From NCBI GenBank assembly GCA_029856295.1, contig JAHQWS010000120.1:1-7268 (forward strand): a DNA stretch of 7,268 nt, written 5' to 3'. Position 1 is the first letter of the stretch. Each line of letters begins with the position of its first letter. Positions 5,616-7,268 of the stretch are shown piece by piece. The DNA comes from Promethearchaeia archaeon. Lineage in GTDB: Archaea > Asgardarchaeota > Lokiarchaeia > Sigyniarchaeales > SOKP01. Under the pieces are notes generated by a model. It worked only from the letters and a program-made list of their open reading frames with translations, had not been told where the DNA came from and did no database searches. The position numbers and the translations under genes are program-made.

Positions 5616-6713
5616 TTAAAGATTTTCTATTTTTGGTGGTGGGATAAATACCCTTCTCATTTCAGTTCTATTTAGTTTTATGGCACTTTCAGGGCATAAA
5701 TGAGCGCAGATGCCACAACCTATACATCTGTCTTCATTTATGACAGCAATAGTATCTTTGAGCTCGATAGCATCTGCATTACAATTTTCAACACACGTGC
5801 CACACCCAACACAATCGTCCTCACTCACACTTGCCAAGTAAGATGTTAAATCCATTAAAGGGAACGCTCCAGCGTAATGGCCCTCAAAAGTCCCACAACA
5901 GCATTGGCAGCAATTACACAGCCCATCAATTTCTCTCGCAGGATCCAAATTAGTGTGGAAAGCTTTATGAACAAGTCCATCATCTTCGCATTTTTTTAAG
6001 ATTTCTAGTGCTTCTTCTCTTGAAATTCGCTCTTGAAAGCCTTGAGAAATAAGAAATTCTGCGGTTCTGCCAAAGGAAAAACAGTTTTTCCTATCGTCTG
6101 TTTTTTTACAAGGTTCATTGATAAGATCTTTACGGTGTCTACAATAACATGTAGCAACCCCTATAGTGTCGTAATTATCGAGTATTTTCGAGATTTCTTC
6201 CATGGGTAGCACTATTTCTTGCCTTGGTTCGATCTCTTCCTCGACAGGAATAACCCTTGCAATTCCAGGAACTTTACCATACTCAACCATGATTTGATCA
6301 TAATTTTTTTGAGTTCCTTCGACCAAATCATCAAAAAATTTTTTATGTAAATGAGCCAATCTCTTATCTTTTTCACCAGTTTCACCTCGCATTAAAGTAA
6401 ATTCAAGTAACCCCGGAAGAAACGGCGCTACTCGATAAACCATGATGCCTGTACTTCTACTGGGGATTCCAGTAAGCGCTCCTGCATACATAAGGTCATT
6501 AAGCATTTTATCAAGCGCATTATCATCTAAATCAGTTAAGGATTTAATTTCTTCGCTATTATAAGAGAGTTTTTTAAATTGGATGAGGAATTTTGCTTGT
6601 TCTTCAGTCAATAGTGTTTTTAATATTTCAATAACAGTGTCAGTTATTGGTACGGGAAGTTTTCCTGCTTTTACAAAATTTCGTGCAACTTTATACCATA
6701 ATTTTTCTGTCAT
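5616..6713 (-). CDS. Cysteine-rich multi-[4Fe-4S] protein with ferredoxin-like C-terminus
   Basis: This 365-residue soluble protein is probably an electron carrier or redox enzyme subunit. Residues 26-100 resemble a winged-helix (EILKTLLTEEQAKFLIQF, then a short helix pair ending MVYRVAPFLPG). The middle holds A-T-C189-Y-C191-R-H-R, C202, C211 and a dense cluster C266-N-C268-C269-Q-C271-C272-C273. The C-terminus is a classic 2[4Fe-4S] ferredoxin: C301-C304-C307-C311 and C330-C333-C336-C340. Related archaeal and bacterial proteins are annotated only as 4Fe-4S dicluster proteins; no reaction is assigned to this family that I can name. There is no signal peptide or Tat motif, so it is cytoplasmic. 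It converges on the creatininase gene and follows the histone gene at 183 bp. The ATG at 6711-6713 has no Shine-Dalgarno sequence. Confidence 0.92.
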   Translation of the reverse strand: MTEKLWYKVARNFVKAGKLPVPITDTVIEILKTLLTEEQAKFLIQFKKLSYNSEEIKSLTDLDDNALDKMLNDLMYAGALTGIPSRSTGIMVYRVAPFLPGLLEFTLMRGETGEKDKRLAHLHKKFFDDLVEGTQKNYDQIMVEYGKVPGIARVIPVEEEIEPRQEIVLPMEEISKILDNYDTIGVATCYCRHRKDLINEPCKKTDDRKNCFSFGRTAEFLISQGFQERISREEALEILKKCEDDGLVHKAFHTNLDPAREIDGLCNCCQCCCGTFEGHYAGAFPLMDLTSYLASVSEDDCVGCGTCVENCNADAIELKDTIAVINEDRCIGCGICAHLCPESAIKLNRTEMRRVFIPPPKIENL

Positions 6714-6840
6714 TTTTATTCTCTATTAGGTTTTTTCTAAATAAAACTATATTAATACAAATTGTGTTTCTAATTATTGCATTTTATAAAATTTTTCGCA
6801 AAATAAAAACCAATTTTAAGTTGAATTTGAAAATAAGAAG

Positions 6841-6866
6841 TAAAATAAGAAAAAAAATAAAGAAAT
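6841..6866 (-). terminator. U-rich terminator of the histone gene
   Basis: About 30-55 nt past the histone stop the minus strand reads CTTTATTTTTTTTCTTATTT, a strong archaeal U-tract. It follows the 3' arm of the inverted repeat at 6879-6933. Confidence 0.55.
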
Positions 6867-6878
6867 TTGGTAAATGGT

Positions 6879-6933
6879 CAAGAATGATTTATCTTTTTAT
6901 TTATATTTGATTGAAAGTAATAGATCATTCTTG
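6879..6933 (-). repeat. 10-bp inverted repeat spanning the histone stop codon
   Basis: CAAGAATGAT (6879-6888) and ATCATTCTTG (6924-6933) are perfect complements 35 nt apart. After one mismatch four more pairs are possible. In the histone mRNA the 5' arm is coding (codons for K62-N-D64) and the 3' arm is in the untranslated tail just before the U-tract. Confidence 0.5.
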
Positions 6934-7115
6934 GTAATTTTCTTTCTATTCGCGTGCATGGTAAAGGCTCGAGCTTGTTCAGTCAACCCGTTTGCAGTTT
7001 TTTCAAGATGATCAATTAACAAATTTACTGCATTTCGGGCGACAATTGACGCGCCTTGTTGTTTCATGAGCCTTCGAATTGGACTCCATGCAAATGCGTG
7101 TTTCTTTTTAGCCAT
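6897..7115 (-). CDS. Archaeal histone (histone-fold DNA-binding protein)
   Basis: The 72-residue protein is one histone fold, slightly longer than the 66-69 residues of HMfA/HMfB because of a basic N-terminal extension (MAKKKHAFAW). Helix 1 is about 12-21 (PIRRLMKQQG), the long helix 2 about 27-53, and helix 3 about 61-70 (TKNDLLLSIK). P12, R15, G21, the second-loop N-R-K-K and D64 match conserved positions. The IRRL stretch also resembles eukaryotic H4. It should dimerise and wrap DNA, possibly as longer stacks. By my alignment the minor-groove Arg of HMfB (R19) is I24 and its partner Thr (T54) is K59, which is unusual. The start is fixed by GGAGG (7124-7128), 8 nt before the ATG. The gene is monocistronic. 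Confidence 0.95.
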   Translation of the reverse strand: MAKKKHAFAWSPIRRLMKQQGASIVARNAVNLLIDHLEKTANGLTEQARAFTMHANRKKITKNDLLLSIKYK

Positions 7116-7123
7116 TTTTTATT

Positions 7124-7145
7124 CCTCCGTTAAAAAATTTTTTAA
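7124..7145 (-). promoter_or_regulatory. Histone ribosome binding site with adjoining A6T6 palindrome
   Basis: GGAGG (7124-7128) lies 8 nt before the ATG and is the strongest ribosome binding site in the window. Immediately upstream is TTAAAAAATTTTTTAA (7130-7145), a perfect 16-bp palindrome made of an A6T6 tract. Confidence 0.55.
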
Positions 7146-7212
7146 AGTTTTTGCTTTTAATTTGTTTTTAATTTATTTTTAATTGTTATTAGTTATTATT
7201 ATATTCGAAGAC

Positions 7213-7221
7213 GTATTTAAA
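7213..7221 (-). promoter_or_regulatory. TATA box of the histone gene
   Basis: TTTAAATAC on the minus strand is a typical archaeal TATA box. A start about 25 nt downstream gives an A-rich leader of roughly 75 nt with the repeated motif AATTAAAAA. This differs from the near-leaderless genes nearby and suggests post-transcriptional control or high expression. Confidence 0.5.
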
Positions 7222-7268
7222 TTTATTGGAGTTTGAGCAGAATTAAGAAGAATTTATTTCAATAAAAT

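Noticed and set aside
6647..6910. Plus-strand open frame of 87 codons
   Set aside because: Low-complexity Ile/Lys/Phe translation of the AT-rich spacer between the Fe-S and histone genes, overlapping both on the opposite strand.

Overview
The window looks like an AT-rich archaeal chromosome segment, most plausibly from an Asgard (Lokiarchaeia-like) archaeon; this is inference. The evidence is an archaeal-type histone, TATA-box promoters with U-tract terminators, at least one probable leaderless start, a 22-residue leucine-rich-repeat (LRR) protein with a KFAEYC-type ending of the sort seen in Asgard genomes, and a HEPN/MNT pair. No rRNA, tRNA, CRISPR array or insertion sequence was found.

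Left part (1-1439, all minus strand): a hepT-mntA toxin-antitoxin pair with overlapping reading frames, followed 21 bp later by an LRR protein gene that runs off the left edge. Positions 1440-2015 hold no confident gene. They contain a coiled-coil-like coding remnant on the plus strand, three small inverted repeats, the probable hepT promoter and the terminator of the next gene.

Middle (2016-4147): a complete haloalkane dehalogenase of the HLD-I type (minus) is transcribed divergently from a solitary beta-class DNA methyltransferase (plus). The methyltransferase converges on a small winged-helix-like protein (minus) that starts with TTG behind a good Shine-Dalgarno sequence and carries a palindrome in its leader.

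Right part (4289-7268): an integral membrane methyltransferase of the isoprenylcysteine/phospholipid type and a creatininase-family amidohydrolase (both plus), then a cysteine-rich multi-[4Fe-4S] protein and an archaeal histone (both minus). The histone gene has a long A-rich leader, a strong ribosome binding site, a 16-bp A6T6 palindrome, and an inverted repeat across its stop codon.

The genes do not form one pathway. The region reads as a mosaic of single-gene units and one defence-type module. I found no clearly new system. The best leads are the histone, which lacks the conserved Arg-Thr DNA-contact pair; the Cys-rich Fe-S protein; the HEPN/MNT-LRR arrangement; and the possibly self-regulated small winged-helix gene.
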